Shown here: piece after piece, positions 24,451 to 37,410 of the stretch
Position numbering within the stretch: position 1 is the stretch's first letter
Layout of the letters: every line of letters begins with the position of its first letter
Origin: Romanomermis culicivorax
Taxonomy: Eukaryota; Nematoda; Enoplea; Mermithida; Mermithidae
Assembly (NCBI GenBank): GCA_963922205.1
Contig: CAWUHX010000241.1
Coordinates: forward strand, 482,001 to 546,000
DNA length: 64,000 nucleotides
Reading direction: 5' to 3'
Notes under the pieces: model-generated
The model's input: only the letters and a program-made list of their open reading frames with translations
Databases searched by the model: none
What the model was told of the DNA's origin: nothing
Position numbers and translations under genes: made by a program

Positions 24451-25133
24451 AGCATTAATCTTTTGTGCCGTGCCAATACATTATTTGATGAGTGAGTGAT
24501 AAGATTATGTGTAGAAAGTACACCAGAAGCTTCAACGCATAAAATTTGACTTCCATGTAGAAAGTATATTGCATTTTAAAGTGGTCCGGGTTTTTAGAGT
24601 GGAGGCAGGAGTGGGTTCCAGAATTCATCCTTAACGCACGTATTTCCAACACCCATGCTTACCCGATTAGTTACTTAATTAGTGTACTTAAAGCCGACAA
24701 CAATTACCCCACAAATTAAGGAAAGTTAGTTCCTTAATTTGTCTCCCTGTTACGTAATGAAAAAGAGGAGAGAATCTTCTCCTGATTCTATCTAACACAA
24801 AACAAACACTTACACATACAAACTGTTGTAGTATGTTTCCACGGATTTTGTCGTTTTTGTCAATCGGCGCATGAGGCCTGCAAGTACCAAGTTGAGCCAG
24901 CAATGCGGACCATCAACAGCCGTCTTACTGTAGCGCAGGTCAGTACGCGTGTGCTGGCTCTCTCTCTGTCTGTGTGCAATAACGTTTTTTTATAATGTGC
25001 ATTTATTATTGGTTGATTTTGTACTCACTGCCTCGCCCCCACGCCTCGTCTTTTGCGTTTTTCCCTCTAGTGCGTGGGAGTGATTTCATTGTGCTCTCGC
25101 CCAGTTTTGTTTGAAAGTAAGTGTTTTTATTGC

Positions 25134-25333
25134 CATACCTGTAAGACCTCCGACCAGTTGGGGGGGGGTAAATCCGAAATTTTGGGGGGGGGGGTAGGAA
25201 AAAGTCGAAATTTTTCCCCAAAAAGGCCAAAAAATTTTTTTAATTTTTTCCAAACTGGGGGGGGGGGTTGGGGGGAAATGATTTTGGGTACAGGGTTGGC
25301 TGAGTTGGGGGGTCCCCCCCAAGTACAGGTATG
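25134..25333 (+). mobile_element. G-rich MITE, hAT-like, copy 2 (8-bp TSD)
   Basis: Same insertion as 2,623-2,844 carried by the segmental duplication: same termini and flanking TTTATTGC at 25,126-25,133 and 25,334-25,341. Homopolymer runs are shorter. Confidence 0.85.
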
Positions 25334-26046
25334 TTTATTGCGTAAGGTAAAAATTGAAGAGAGGTTTTCTTTCTTGTGTTTATTTTAATTGGGGAGACAA
25401 GTTGAGGAAGTATCTTTCCTTAATTTGTCGGGTAATTAGTGTGGGGTTTAAGTACTAATAGTTAGCCTAATCGGGTAAGTGTGGGCGGGGGGAAACACGT
25501 ACATTAAGGACGAACCCTGGGATCCGAATCCTGCCTGACTCATGAAGCCCCGACACATACTAGAAGAATACAACAAAAGGGGGCGAGATAACATAAAAGT
25601 TCCCTCGTCCTGAAAGAAAAACCAGTATACTTTGTGCACGGGGGAGATGAACCAATGGCGAACATATAACACAATTAATAAAAGAGCAAACCCAACGCAT
25701 GCGTGCCCAATTTGCACTACAGTAAGACGCCTTTCGATGGTCCGCATCACTCACTCCACTTTGAACTTGTGCGCCTCTTCGTACAAACGACAAACATTGG
25801 AACAATCTTAGAAAGGTCTGGGCAAGTAGTGTTTGTCACCCAAAGTGGAAAAAGCTTCACGACGTCACCTAATTGACCTATCATCAAAATATGGGGCCAT
25901 GGGCCAGTAAGGTAACGGCTCAGCTTTTCACAGTTTAGCCTTAGTTTAATTAGTTAACTCTAGGTACTGTGGTGCTGCTCCAGCTTTACTACTGAAGAAT
26001 AAGGAGAACACCACCAGGTTAGCGGTGACCAATATTTGTATGAACA

Positions 26047-26807
26047 ATGGACAGGGCCATCGGTAAGATGCTGGCGCACAAATTGGGGCCGGCATTCATT
26101 GGTCGGACGGCAAACAACTCGGAGACCTTGACTTTGCCAACGACATTGCCCAACTCGAGGAAACTGAGGCAAAGTTGCAGCTGGGAACTTTGGGCTTACA
26201 AGGAGAAGGAGGAAGTGGAGAAATTCACCTACTTAGGTAGTCCGATCTCCGAAGATGGCAACGCCCAGGTGGATGTTAAATGCCGCATCGGGAGGGCAGC
26301 GACAGTATTTAGGAGGATGAACAAGATTTGGGCCTCGCCGACCATCTCCATTCCGCCTACTCAACTCCATCGTGTTCCCAACGGCAATCTACGCCAGCAA
26401 GACGTGGAAGGCGTCAGCCAGCGTTAACAACAAGCTGGATGTGTTCGAACAACGTTGCCTCTGTGGAACCCTAAAGATCCGCTACACCAATCACATCACA
26501 AACGAAAAAGTCCTGAGACGGAATGGCCCAGTGAAACTCCACAACAAGACTCCGACTGGCTGGCCACACCTCTGAATGGAGTGCTCATGGATACGGAGGA
26601 TAGCGATGCACTGGCAACCTCGAGGCGCCAAAAGGCCTCGCGGACGCCCATGAATTACCTGGAGAAGGACGTTCATTCGAGACCTGAAGGCATCGAACAT
26701 GGCCTGGGATGATGGGGAAACCCGGGCGCAAGACCGAAAACAATGGCGATCATTTGCTGCCCGATATGCTACATAGCATGGGACGATCTAAGTCTAAGTA
26801 TGTCTAA
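26047..26807 (+). pseudogene. Degenerate non-LTR retrotransposon reverse transcriptase, 3' end (copy 2)
   Basis: Duplicate of the copy at 3,556-4,306 within the segmental duplication. Here the catalytic motif reads FAND instead of FADD, an extra inactivating change. The segment IYASKTWKASASVNNKLDV is retained where copy 1 has a small deletion. Frame shifts again split the protein over several frames, and the C-terminal part (MNYLEKDVHSRPEGIEHG in one frame) is shifted. Non-functional. Confidence 0.8.
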
Positions 26808-26888
26808 CAGCAATACAGCAATGCAGAATGATCTGATGAGCTTATGGTTTTCCCCAAATCTGCATATCCCGTGTGTCAGAAAAATAAC

Positions 26889-26970
26889 ACTCGGTGAGGG
26901 TCTCGAACCCTCGACCCTCCGCCTAGGTGACTGTATTCGCGCCAGGGTCATGACCCAGTGCACTCTAGAA
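26889..26970 (-). repeat. tRNA-like box B element, copy 2
   Basis: Duplicate of 4,388-4,470 within the second segmental copy, with box B GGTTCGAGACC slightly changed. Confidence 0.35.
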
Positions 26971-27479
26971 TTTACTGGCCTAAAACTACTGAAAATCCAA
27001 AAAAACAACCTAGTTCAAGTCATTGGTTGCATTTGTCAATTTTGTAAACTGATGCGCAAGTGCAGGGAGAATTCCGAAAACATCTAGTTTACTGTAGATT
27101 TTCTAGAATTTCGCGTTTATAATCTATTGAAAATGAGAAATTTTGGCCAACAGAAGAAGAGCGGGATTTGTTAATTTTAAAAATAGATACGCAAGTGCAA
27201 GAAAAAATATGAGTAACACGTTTACTGTAAGTTTTTTTACAATGGAATTTCTAATTTATGGTCGGTCCGTGCGTAGGTTGATGTCAAATCGATAAACTTT
27301 CCAATTTACTGTACAGCTGAAGAATTCGTGACCTGGAACCTGATGGCTGTTAAAATTTGTCAATTTTGAGAATTGATCGGCAGCTTCGAAGAAAATTGTG
27401 AATCTTACTGTAGATTTTGTGAAAAATTGTCATTCTGCACAGTTGATTTACAAGTTCATTATGAATAAACTTTAAAAAA

Positions 27480-29800
27480 ATTTAGATTACAATTTTTGAG
27501 TTGGAAATTGTAAATTTTTGAACTTTTTCTGCTTTAATTTATTTAAAAAAATTAATTTAAAATTTGTAAAAATTTAAAATTTCTGGTTAAAATTGTAAAT
27601 TTCTGGGCAAAAATTGAAAATATACAAGTTTTTCGCTCTGATTTATTTTGAAAGCAAATTTTAGTTTGAGAAAAATTTAAATTTTTTTGCTGAAAATTTT
27701 ATGTTTTTGCAGTGAAAAAGGTAATTTTTACAAGTTTTTTGCTGTTATTTAGGCGAAAAGTGTGATTTTTTGAAGGAAAATTTTAATTTTTTGGCTGAAA
27801 ATCGCAATTTTTCGCGTGGAAAATTTTTAATTTTCTAGTTTTTTTGTGTGATTTAGGCGGAAAATGACTTTTAAATTTTGAAAAATTGTGAATTTTTTGC
27901 TTAAAAATGATTAATTTACACAAGTTTTTCGCGGCGATTTAGGCGAAAAAAATTTTTTCGCTGTGATTTTAGCGAAAAAATTTAGAAAAATTGTAAATTT
28001 TTAGAATGAAAATGCAATTATTTTTCTGTGATTTATTAGAAAGAAAAGTTTAAAATTTGGAAAATTTACAATTTTTACAAAGAAAATTGTAAATTTTTGT
28101 GTTAAAAATTGTAAATTTGCAAATTTTTCTTGTTTTTTCCAAAGAAAATTGAGTTTAAAAGTCTGAAAACTGTAAATTTATGGAGTGAAAATTGTGAATT
28201 TACAATTTTTTGTGTGATTTTTTGTAAGAAAAAAGAGTTTCAAACTTCAAAAATTTACATTTTTTGTGTTAAAAATTGTAAATTTGCAAATTTTTCTTGG
28301 TTTTTTTTCAAAAGAAAATTGAGTTAGATTCAGAAAACTGCAAATTTTTGGGGGTAAAATTATGAATCTCCAATTTTTTCTATGATTTACAAGAAAGAAG
28401 AATTAAAAATTTGAAAAATTTACATTTTTTGTGTTAAAAATTGTAAATTTGCAAATTTTTCTTGGTTTTTTTCAAAAGAAAATTTAGCTTAAGATTCAGA
28501 AATCTGTAAATTTTTGGCCGTAAAATTATGAATCTCCATTTTTTTCTGTAGTTTATAAGAGAGAAGAATTTAAAATTTGAAAAATTCACAATTTTTTTGC
28601 TGAAAATTGTAAATTTGCAAATTTTTCTTGTTTTTTCCAAAGAAAATTGAGTTTAAAAGTCTGAAAACTGTAAATTTATGGAGTGAAAATTGTGAATTTA
28701 CAATTTTTTGTGTGATTTTTTGTAAGAAAAAAGAGTTTCAAACTTCAAAAATTTACATTTTTTGTGTTAAAAATTGTAAATTTGCAAATTTTTCTTGATT
28801 TTTTTTTCAAAAAAAATTGAGTTAGATTCAGAAAACTGTAAATTTTTGGGGGTAAAATTATGAATTTACAATTATTTTTCTATGATTTACAAGAAAGAAG
28901 AATTAAAAATTTGAAAGATTTACATTTTTTGTGTTAAAAATTGTAAATTTGCAAATTTTTCTTGATTTTTTTTTTCAAAAAAAAATTGAGTTAGATTCAG
29001 AAAACTGTAAATTTTTGGGGTGAAAATTATGAATTTAAAATTATTTTTCTATGATTTACAAGAAAGAAGAATTAAAAATTTGAAAAATTTACATTTTTTG
29101 TGTTGAAAATTGTAAATTTGCGAATCTTTCTTGTTTTTTTCCAAAAGAAAATTTAGCTTAAGATTCAGAAATCTGTAAATTTTTGGCCGTAAAATTATGA
29201 ATCTCCATTTTTTTCTGTAGTTTATAAGAGAGAAGAATTTAAAATTTGAAAAATTCACAATTTTTTTGCTGAAAATTGTAAATTTGCAAATTTTTCTCGT
29301 TTTTTTTCAAGAAAATTGAGTTTAAAAGTCAGAAAACTGTAAATTTTTGGGTGAAAATTTTGAATTTACAATTTTTTTCCGTGGTTTATAAGAAAAAACA
29401 GTTTACAATTAGGAAAATTTACAACTTTTTCTGGTAAAAATTGTGAATTTTTGTGATGAAAATTGTGAATTTGCAAATTTTTCTTGTTTTTTTCCAAAGA
29501 AATTTGAGTTTAAAAGTCAGAAAACTGTAAATTTTTGGGATGAAAATTATGAATTTACAATTTTTTTCTGTGGTTTGTAAAAAAAAGAATTTAAAATTTG
29601 AAAAATTTACAATTTTTGTGTTGAAAATTGTAAATTTGCAAAAAAAATTTGCTCTTTTTCCCAGAAAATTGAGTTTAAAATTTGAAAAGTTGTCAATTGT
29701 TGAGGCGAAAGTTATGAATTTACAAAATTTTTGCGCAAAAATTCAATTTAAAATTAGAAAAAAATTATAAATTTTGCTCAAAAAAATTCAGTTTGAAAAT
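27480..29800. repeat. AT-rich minisatellite array, expanded
   Basis: Repeating blocks with TTTGCAAATTTTTCTTG and AAAACTGTAAATTTTTGG; larger blocks recur about every 500 bp (28,139 and 28,637). Only a short counterpart exists at 5,000-5,560. Confidence 0.75.
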
Positions 29801-30117
29801 TGGAAAATTGTAAAATTCTTGGGGTGAAAATTAGAAAAAAAAATTTTTTTTGTTCATTTTACATGAAAATATTGAGCCAAAGTTGCCAATAAGAGACCAG
29901 ACGCACAGGAATAATCAATAATCTTCACCGCTTAATTCACAAAGACCATCTTCTACAGTAACCGTCACACTGAGCCAGGTCGGGCATGGTCGCACATTTG
30001 TACCTGCGGGCATTTTTACGAAATTGACAAACTATTTAGAAAATCCTGAAAAATTGGTGCAAACACACTACAACAACAATTCCATATTACACCAAAAACA
30101 TGGATACTGTAATTTCT

Positions 30118-33100
30118 TCATCCAAAACCCGGAAATAATGTGGAAAAATTCTCGTCACGAAAATAATAGATGAAAATTTTTCCGCCATGAAAAACCAACA
30201 GAAATATTCCGGATATTTCCACGAGCCACGGAACAATGGTCGCAAAACCATCGATGTAGAGGTGCGGGAAAATCAACCACAATTGCGCAATAGACCAAGG
30301 TAAACTGGACACTAGGTACGAAAACATGATGGTCAACACTGTTGAATGTTGCCGAATTTCTATTCGTTTTTGGTGGTTTCTATTGTCGGACAATGACGTG
30401 GGTAAAAATTGTCGAGTTTCATGGGATGCGTTACCCTGGAAATTAATGAATGATATTTGAAAATTTGATCAATTTCATTGATTATATATATCGATTTTAT
30501 TCCGTGATATCAAATTTAATGAGAAGATTGATCGGCAACAGTATGTCACGTGTGGATCAATTTTGCCCAATGTTACGTGATTTCCACTTTTTATTTGACA
30601 GTTACTTACTTTTATTTCGTTTTGTTTGTTTTATTTTACATGCATTTTTGTGCGTCATTTTTCTCACATTTTTGTTGTTTTCTGTTTCGAACATAGGCTA
30701 CAGTATGACCCCTCAAGTCAGAATTTCCGCCAGATAAGCTCTACGGGCTCATGGACATAATTGGAACATGACCTGCACCTCTTATCAGTAAAAACTAGCC
30801 ACCTTTTGCAAAAGTTCTCCTTAAAAGACGTCCATATGTTTAGCATGGAGACTGAAACTGATCCCCAATGCTAAACATTTTCGAACTGGAAAATGTCTAT
30901 GTGACCATAGACATCTTCTGCACCAATTTCCGCTGCAGGAGTTAGCTTGGGCATTGTTAGCTCCACCCAGGGCATACTGTAGGCTTACGAGGTCCTTAAA
31001 AGTGCCTGTTTTGTTAGTTTTGTGCTCATTTTAGGGCTCTGCAACTTTGTCTTTTGTCTCTTTCTGTCGAATTTGCATATTCTTATGTCTCACGGCATCT
31101 GCTGCTGGACTTGTACAGGAACATACCCATTGCCCACATAGCCCCTGCTCACCCCCTCACCCATCTGATCCAATACTGGAGTGTCGCATCTGACCTCCCA
31201 AGTTACCAATCTCGGAACTGAGTGGGCCATTTCCCCCATTTTCCGACTGATAGCCACAAACCCACAGGGACCGATCGCCCTTCCGTCGAATCATACTTGA
31301 GAAACAGGGCTAGGTAAGTCTTCTCAGGGGATTATTATTGTTGAGGGTGTATTTTGGGGAACCAAGTCGGTTTTCCCTCGAGACTCCCCTCATTTAGAGG
31401 AGCCCTTGTACCTCTTGGGTTAGGGCTAAAAAATTGGATTTAGGTTTAATATGGGGTCCCCTATATCAGGTCAGTCCACCGGTGATCATGTCCATTTTTC
31501 ATACTTAATGGGACCAGGGGCTGCCACCCCTGGCCTGGCGGCATTGTCCATTACTCTACAGCAGAACCCCAGGACAGCACTAGAGTACCCTATAGGCGTT
31601 CCTATGGCCAGTACTAGCCTGGTGAGGATCCCGAAACGAATATATTATATGTTATTAATATTATAATCTAATATGTTGATCATACTGTATGTTATTTATA
31701 TCATTCGTTATTTATGTTATACATCTTGTTCTCCAATCTTAATTCATACCACGCAAAAATGATAAACATATTGATATAAAGACCATAAAAATTTCAAAAT
31801 CTAAAAATGAATCACATCAAAATATTCACTGAAATTTGAACTTCAAATCAACTCAAATTCAAATTTAAGGCGAAAATTTCTAATTAGATAAATTTTTTGG
31901 ACAAAATTGAATTTTTTTTTCCAAATCAATTTGATTTTTTTCAATAATAGGAAGGCTACTTTCAGGGAAAACTTACGCAATCATCTGTCCAAATTGGCGT
32001 TTTGGCTTCGATGGAAATTAGTACACTTATAGTGATAAGTACGCTATACGGTATCAGGCACTGTAGAAGAAATTTCCAACTTTCCGTCAAAGTGTGGTAA
32101 ATTGGATCGGACCAACTGCTCATGAGTACGTCTCGCAGACTATTGGTCTCTTCATTGTAGCAAGATTTAATTTCCAACTCGAAGAAACATGGTATACTCG
32201 TTAGTATTGCGAATACGATAGCTAAGATGATGACCAGGCAAATGGTACGCTCGGGTAATTGGCTTCCGGAGCATTTGACAGGTGACGCAATTCCTGCAAG
32301 AAATGTAAACAACAGTTGAGTTTTGTACGGCAACATACAACATTCCACCTGTAGGATTGATGTTGTAGCCAATCCACGGTTCCTGAACCCAGCCATTTTT
32401 CTTTAGCCCTGATCCCGATGGTTACACCTACCCCGATATTGGCCAATGGTTGGACAGCTATGGCGCCATCCAGGAAGCCCTTCAACACTGGTGACTGTTC
32501 CAGGAGGCCCCCTGCTGCTCCAAGGGGGGAGGGATGTTGTATGGCAACATACAACATTCCACCCATAGGAATGATGTTGTAGCCAATCCATGGGTCCCAA
32601 ACCCGGCCATTTTTATTGAGTCCTGGTTGGGATGGTTACACCTACCCCGACATTATCCAATGGCTGGACAGCTATGGCGCTACCCAGGAAGCCCTTCAAC
32701 AAGTGGATCACGTAGAGCATAAACTTTTCGATAGCCTCCCGACAAGGGTGACCATCCGATGACCACCCTGCTAGGGCGCTGTGGTAAGTTTTACTGGGGT
32801 GTCCCTACAGGCCCCTAGAGGGGGTGCACAAAACATACCCAGGTTAGGGGTGCTACTTATAACGTGTCGGGTGCTACACATGGTCCAGAAAGAATTTTCA
32901 TTAAGTTCCACATCATTGTAGAAAGTATGCTAGGAGCTTTAATGTAGGCTTCAACTTACCCTTAGGCTTAGGCTTAGGCTTAGGCTTAGGCTTAGGCTTA
33001 GGCTTAGGCTTAGGCTTATGCTTAGGCTTAGGCTTAGGCTTAGGTATAGGGTTAGGGTTAGGCTTTGGCGTGGGCTCAGCTAGCTGTAGAAAGTATGATG

Positions 33101-33778
33101 ATCGAATTAAAGTTTCAGAAAAGTTATTTTAGATGTGACAATACTGTAAAAATTTGTTCAATTTTTTACAAAAATTTGTAAATTTTTGTAGAAATTTGTA
33201 AAGTTTTTGTAAAAGTTTTCAAAAATGTACATTTTTTTTGTAAAAAATTGTAAAATTTTTGTAAAAATTGGTGATTTTTGTAAAAATTTTTAAAAATGTA
33301 CATTTTTTTGTAAAAAGATGTAAAATTTTTGCAAAAATTTGTAAAGTTTTTGTAAAAATTTTCAAGTATAGTGTAAAAATACGAAAAATTTCCTACTTAT
33401 CAAATAATGTATGGATAATGCGCAAATGATCAGCGCACAAGTCGATACGATGATCGCCATGATCGGATACAATACCAACATGGCCTTGTACCAAAAATTT
33501 GTAAATGCTACAGATTTGCTCCATTTCGCTATAACGAATATTTTCGATAGTAGAATGTTTATCAGTAGAGCAACCATATCAGTAAAACATAAAACTATTA
33601 GATAAATGCTCAACGTAGTCGTCAGATATCGCTTGTGCGTCAAAATTTTCAAATTGATGCAGTTGGTGATCAAGCCGCAAATAGTGCCGATGATGGAAAT
33701 GACCGCCAACAAAAAGCTGAGCAATGAAATTTGCTCCTTGCCGCAAAAGATGTCGTAAGAGTCGGATTTGTTGAACAT
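30118..33778 (-). CDS. GPCR C: near-identical sister of A (3 exons)
   Basis: Exons 33778-33397, 32293-31977 and 30435-30118 (382+317+318 nt) give 338 aa plus stop, identical in layout to copy A. The protein differs from A at scattered positions (for example IIGTI for IMGTF in TM1, and an L for P in the first intracellular loop). It keeps D67, the H-Y-L motif in place of D/ERY, SIPCFFE, LPW and FRDENF. Introns are 1,103 bp (with a TTAGGC array and a 214-bp tandem duplication) and 1,541 bp (with an LTR-like insertion shared with A). It lies inside the second copy of the large segmental duplication. Frames are intact and splice sites conserved, so it is probably functional. As in A, a TTTTTTTAG acceptor-like site lies about 25 bp before the ATG. 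Confidence 0.87.
30544..31640 (+). mobile_element. LTR-like element in GPCR C intron 2 (3' truncated)
   Basis: Duplicate of the A intron 2 insertion: starts TGTCACGTGTGG and has the same truncated right junction (CCCGAAACGAATATATT). A small internal deletion removes the AATAAA region. Confidence 0.6.
32330..32760. repeat. 214-bp tandem duplication in GPCR C intron 1
   Basis: Same arrangement as in B, units starting at 32,330 and 32,544. GPCR A carries a single shortened unit at about 8,103-8,230. Confidence 0.7.
32944..33080. repeat. TTAGGC array in GPCR C intron 1
   Basis: About 17 TTAGGC units with a few variants, the longest of the three intron 1 arrays. Confidence 0.85.
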
Positions 33779-34254
33779 GATTAGATCAAAGTTTTTGGAT
33801 GCCTAAAAAAAGGTTTAGGATAGCATTCAGGGTTTAAATTAGGTTTTGACGCTATATGGAATATCAAATTTTTGGGCATAAGATAAAATGTGGACTCAAT
33901 GACAGGTTTTTAATTTGGACTAGTGATCCAAAAAACAGGGTAACATGTTTTTTAGTAGGACATTTTCTTACGAAATAGAACCTGTTTTACGAAATAATAA
34001 ACCATCCAATTTCTAGAAGCAGAGTTGCATTGAAAAAAACTAGCCCAAAGCACGTGTTATGGAAAAGAGGAGATTCACATGTGATGCATATAAATGGGGG
34101 GGGGGATGGGTGTCTAAAATGCAGATAGAGTTGGCCAACTTTTATTGCTAGGATGAGCATATAACTCAAATTTTGAAATATTTTGCTTTTTTAACAAGTG
34201 TCACTAGCCCACCAATTTTTCCCAAATGGTGATATTCTATGTTTTCTGCCACTT

Positions 34255-35408
34255 TTTAGTTCACAGTTACTTACTTTTATTTCATTTCATTCATTATGCT
34301 TCACATGCATTTTTGACAGACCTTTCGTTGTCCTTTTTTGCAACGTAGGCTGCAGTGTGACCCTTTAATCAGAATTTCCACCAGATAAGCTCCACAGGCT
34401 CATGGACATAATTGGAGCATCACGTGCACATCTTACCAGTAAAAACTAGCAATGTTTGGAAATGCAAAAAGACTAGTTTGGAGATTTTCTCTAGAAGACG
34501 TTCATATGTTTAGGATGCGGATGTAACTCATCCCCAATGCTAAACATATTTGAACTGGAAAATGTCTATGTGACCATAGGTATCTTTCCTCTGCAGAAGG
34601 CAGCTTGGGCGTTGTAAGCTCTGCCCAGGCCATACTGCATGCCCACGAGGCCCTGTTTCGTTAGCTTTTTGCTCATTCTCTGGGTTCAGTGCTCACGTTC
34701 CGTTTTGTCTTTAGGTCGTGTCTGCTACCTTACTTTATTTTAATAAATTTGAATATTTGATTCTCCCTTGTGTTCGTGGCCCGAATTTGCATAAAAGCCA
34801 CCCATCACTTACCTTGTGCCAGGTCACCATCCAAGCCTACACATTGAATAAGAAGAGAGTCGCCCTGACCTGCTACATGCACTTGATGAGGAACTGTGTG
34901 GATGAGCCTCCTGCCCTCTGTTCATAGATCAAAATCTGAAATCACAGACCCATCACCCCTCATCAAATTGTATTCTGAAAAGCAGGACTAGGTGAGTCTT
35001 CTCAGGGCATTATTGTTGTTGAGGGTGTATTTTAGGCAACCCTTTCTTAAGTCGGTCTTCCCGTTAACAGGGCTCTTCGTCCCCTCAGCTTAGGGCTAAA
35101 AAGGGGATCTTTTGGTTAAAAATTGGGTCCCCAAATCAGGTCATTTTTTGGATGACCTTGTCCATCTTTCATACTGAATGGGACCAGGAAATTGTGGCCC
35201 CTAAGCTGGCAGCATTGTCCATTACTCTACAGCAGCACCCAAGGACAGCACCAGAGTACCCTATAGGCCTTCTTATAGCCACTACTAGCTGGGTTAGGTT
35301 CCCGAAGTATAAAGCAACGGGCCACCCAACAGGGTCACAGCATGTCACTCACAGTGACAGGGCTGTATTTTTCTATCAATATGACAGATCAAGTTATTAT
35401 GTGTGACA
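34255..35408 (+). mobile_element. LTR-like element upstream of GPCR C (5' truncated)
   Basis: Duplicate of 9,525-10,620, ending TGTGTGACA at 35,408. Confidence 0.6.
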
Positions 35409-35847
35409 CAAGCAACAAACCCCACCCAGGAACCCCTTGATTGTGCCAGTTCGGAGGTGAGCAACGTTATCGGGTAACATACACATTGCACCTGTAGGGT
35501 TGATGTTTCACCCCATCCATGGCTTTTGAGCCCATGGGTTTTGAGCCCATCTATCCCAGTAGTTATATGGACCTGTAGAAGGGCTACATAAAAGATACCC
35601 TGTACAAAACATAAACATTTAAGTTTACCACCTTAACAGTGTAGGGTGATACAGGGGGTGTAGAAAGTATAGCTGATGATGCAAATTTGTATAACATGTG
35701 GGGCTGTACAGGGCATGTAGAAAGTGCGTCCAAAGCTTAAAATCTGAGTCTGTTGAGCTATAATATTTGGCCAAAGGTTGCTTGCAATTGGTGTATAAGA
35801 TTATGATTCTCAATTTCTTATGCGACGATAGAGTCTTTTTACAAAAT

Positions 35848-35919
35848 TCGCCAGAAGAGGGAATTGAACCCTGGTCGTTTGATTGAGAGTCTAGATGGCT
35901 ACCACTGGGCCATTGAGGC
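35848..35919 (-). repeat. tRNA-derived element (SINE-like), copy 3, best preserved acceptor
   Basis: Same family as 366-435. Here 5' GCCTCAA can pair with 3' TTCTGGC at five of seven positions, better than in copies 1 and 2. Box A and box B are kept; the D stem is poor. Confidence 0.5.
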
Positions 35920-36852
35920 CGGTAGTAACTTGTTTGGAAGTGCTATATATCCTGTCTGGGGGGGGTACTAGTTCAGATTTGGGTTCCTGTCAGTTACCCT
36001 TCTTAGGAATCGAGGTGGAATTTTAGCCATTGAAGCTTCATGCGTACCTTCTACATGCTCTCTGCGCACAATTAAGGCAGTAAAGTTTGATGTATACGTT
36101 TGCACGGGAGTGCCTGTTGTGAAGCCCCCACAAGTGCCTGTATGACATTGGCCAGTTGACCCCACATGGGAGCCCATATACATTCCCACATAATTTTTAA
36201 AATAGTGCAGTTGTTAGAAAAATCAATGAAGAGATAACAAAACCTAAAAGCTAGCCAAGAAACAACATACATATTGCCAATGGTAACCCAATTTATGGGT
36301 TGTTTATCTCATGTTTGCTCAGCATTTTTCAAGAAAAGTGTTCTTTAGATAAAAAAGTGCGAAAATTTTTTATTAATAATGCATTTCGAACCTATATACA
36401 ATAAAAAAATTTTTGCTCGCTCTCAAGTAGGATGAACAGCAGCTGCACCAGGCGTGCAGTTCTCCACATAGGTTTTGGCAATATAACTGAACGAGCTATT
36501 GTTTTTGTGAGCAGCTCATTACTGTAGGTCACTGACCTGACTTTCCTAAAGTGCAACAGTTCTCTAGCAGACTAATAAACACAACCTTCAATCGCAGTGT
36601 AACCTAACTTTGCCGAGACCTCAACTGCAATCAGATTTTCTGCACATACTTCCTGCAGGCCGCATTCACTTCATAACATGCAGGTGGAGAGAAGGTTGGC
36701 TCACTACTGACAGGAATGCAAAGTTTCACTCAAGCAAGTTGAACCATCCTCGGAAAAATTGATGTAACAAAATTGTCGACTGTTTGGTCAAAGTTGAAAA
36801 CGTAATGGGTAAACGCATTGCCATGGTAACCAAAACACTGTTCGAAAAATAA

Positions 36853-36923
36853 TTCTCGACCGGGATTCAAACCCACATCTCTGTGACTATAGTGCAGCGT
36901 TCTTCCGATTGAACTACCGAGCC
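36853..36923 (-). tRNA. tRNA-like sequence or tRNA pseudogene, unrelated to the copies above
   Basis: The minus strand folds as a near-cloverleaf. The D stem GTTC/GAAC is perfect with loop AATCGGAA; the T arm is GTGGG-TTTGAAT-CCCGG. The acceptor GGCTCGG/TCGAGAA pairs at five of seven positions. The anticodon stem pairs only at its outer three positions; the loop CTATAGT would give anticodon AUA. Mismatches in acceptor and anticodon stems suggest a pseudogene or the head of a SINE. Confidence 0.45.
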
Positions 36924-37410
36924 AGTGTTGCGATAGCTATGAAGGGGTGATGTACGGCTATGCGAAACATGACAAGATTATCCTCGGGATAATTTGTAAA
37001 TATCCAATTGGAAAACCAGCTAGTAGATGATAAAGTTTAATTAGGCTAAATAACATGACATACAATAGTAATGTACTGAATAGCGAAACAAGGAAATGAG
37101 TCGATATGCGATATAGCACTGCTTATATACTATCACGGAATATTCTAGAACATTGTAGAATGTACTCGAAGTGAATATAATGAAAGCTGTACCTGCCCAT
37201 CATTTTATTCCATTATACTGTAATACACTTATGATCAATAACAAATGTGATGCCCAATCTACAAAATAAAGGTATAAAAATGAATAAATCACTCTCCTTC
37301 TGGTCAAATTGTAGCTTTTCGGTCACTTGACCAATTTGCAGAACGACTGCAGCCTATACCCAACAGTTCTGCCACTTAAAAGCTCTGAAAGGAGACAAGT
37401 TGTATAGCTC

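Larger units (their letters stand above)
22534..35740. repeat. Segmental duplication, copy 2
   Basis: Second copy of the block at 1-10,950, containing GPCR C. It is longer mainly because an AT-rich minisatellite expanded to about 27,480-29,800 (roughly 2.3 kb against 0.6 kb) and because C intron 1 gained a tandem duplication and a longer TTAGGC array. The homology ends near 35,740. Confidence 0.85.
35830..37410. repeat. Partial third copy of the 350-1,600 repeat block
   Basis: Resembles 350-1,600 and 22,870-24,110: the tRNA-like element, the segment around CCCACATAAT, and the stretch with GAACATTGTAGAAT before AAAGCT. About 600 bp at 36,400-37,000 are unrelated to copies 1 and 2 and hold a separate tRNA-like sequence. 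No coding region seen. It is interrupted at 37,411 by an inverted LTR-like element. Confidence 0.65.

Noticed and set aside
25074..25388. 104-codon frame through the MITE
   Set aside because: Glycine/proline-rich translation of G/C runs; the same region in copy 1 is shifted.
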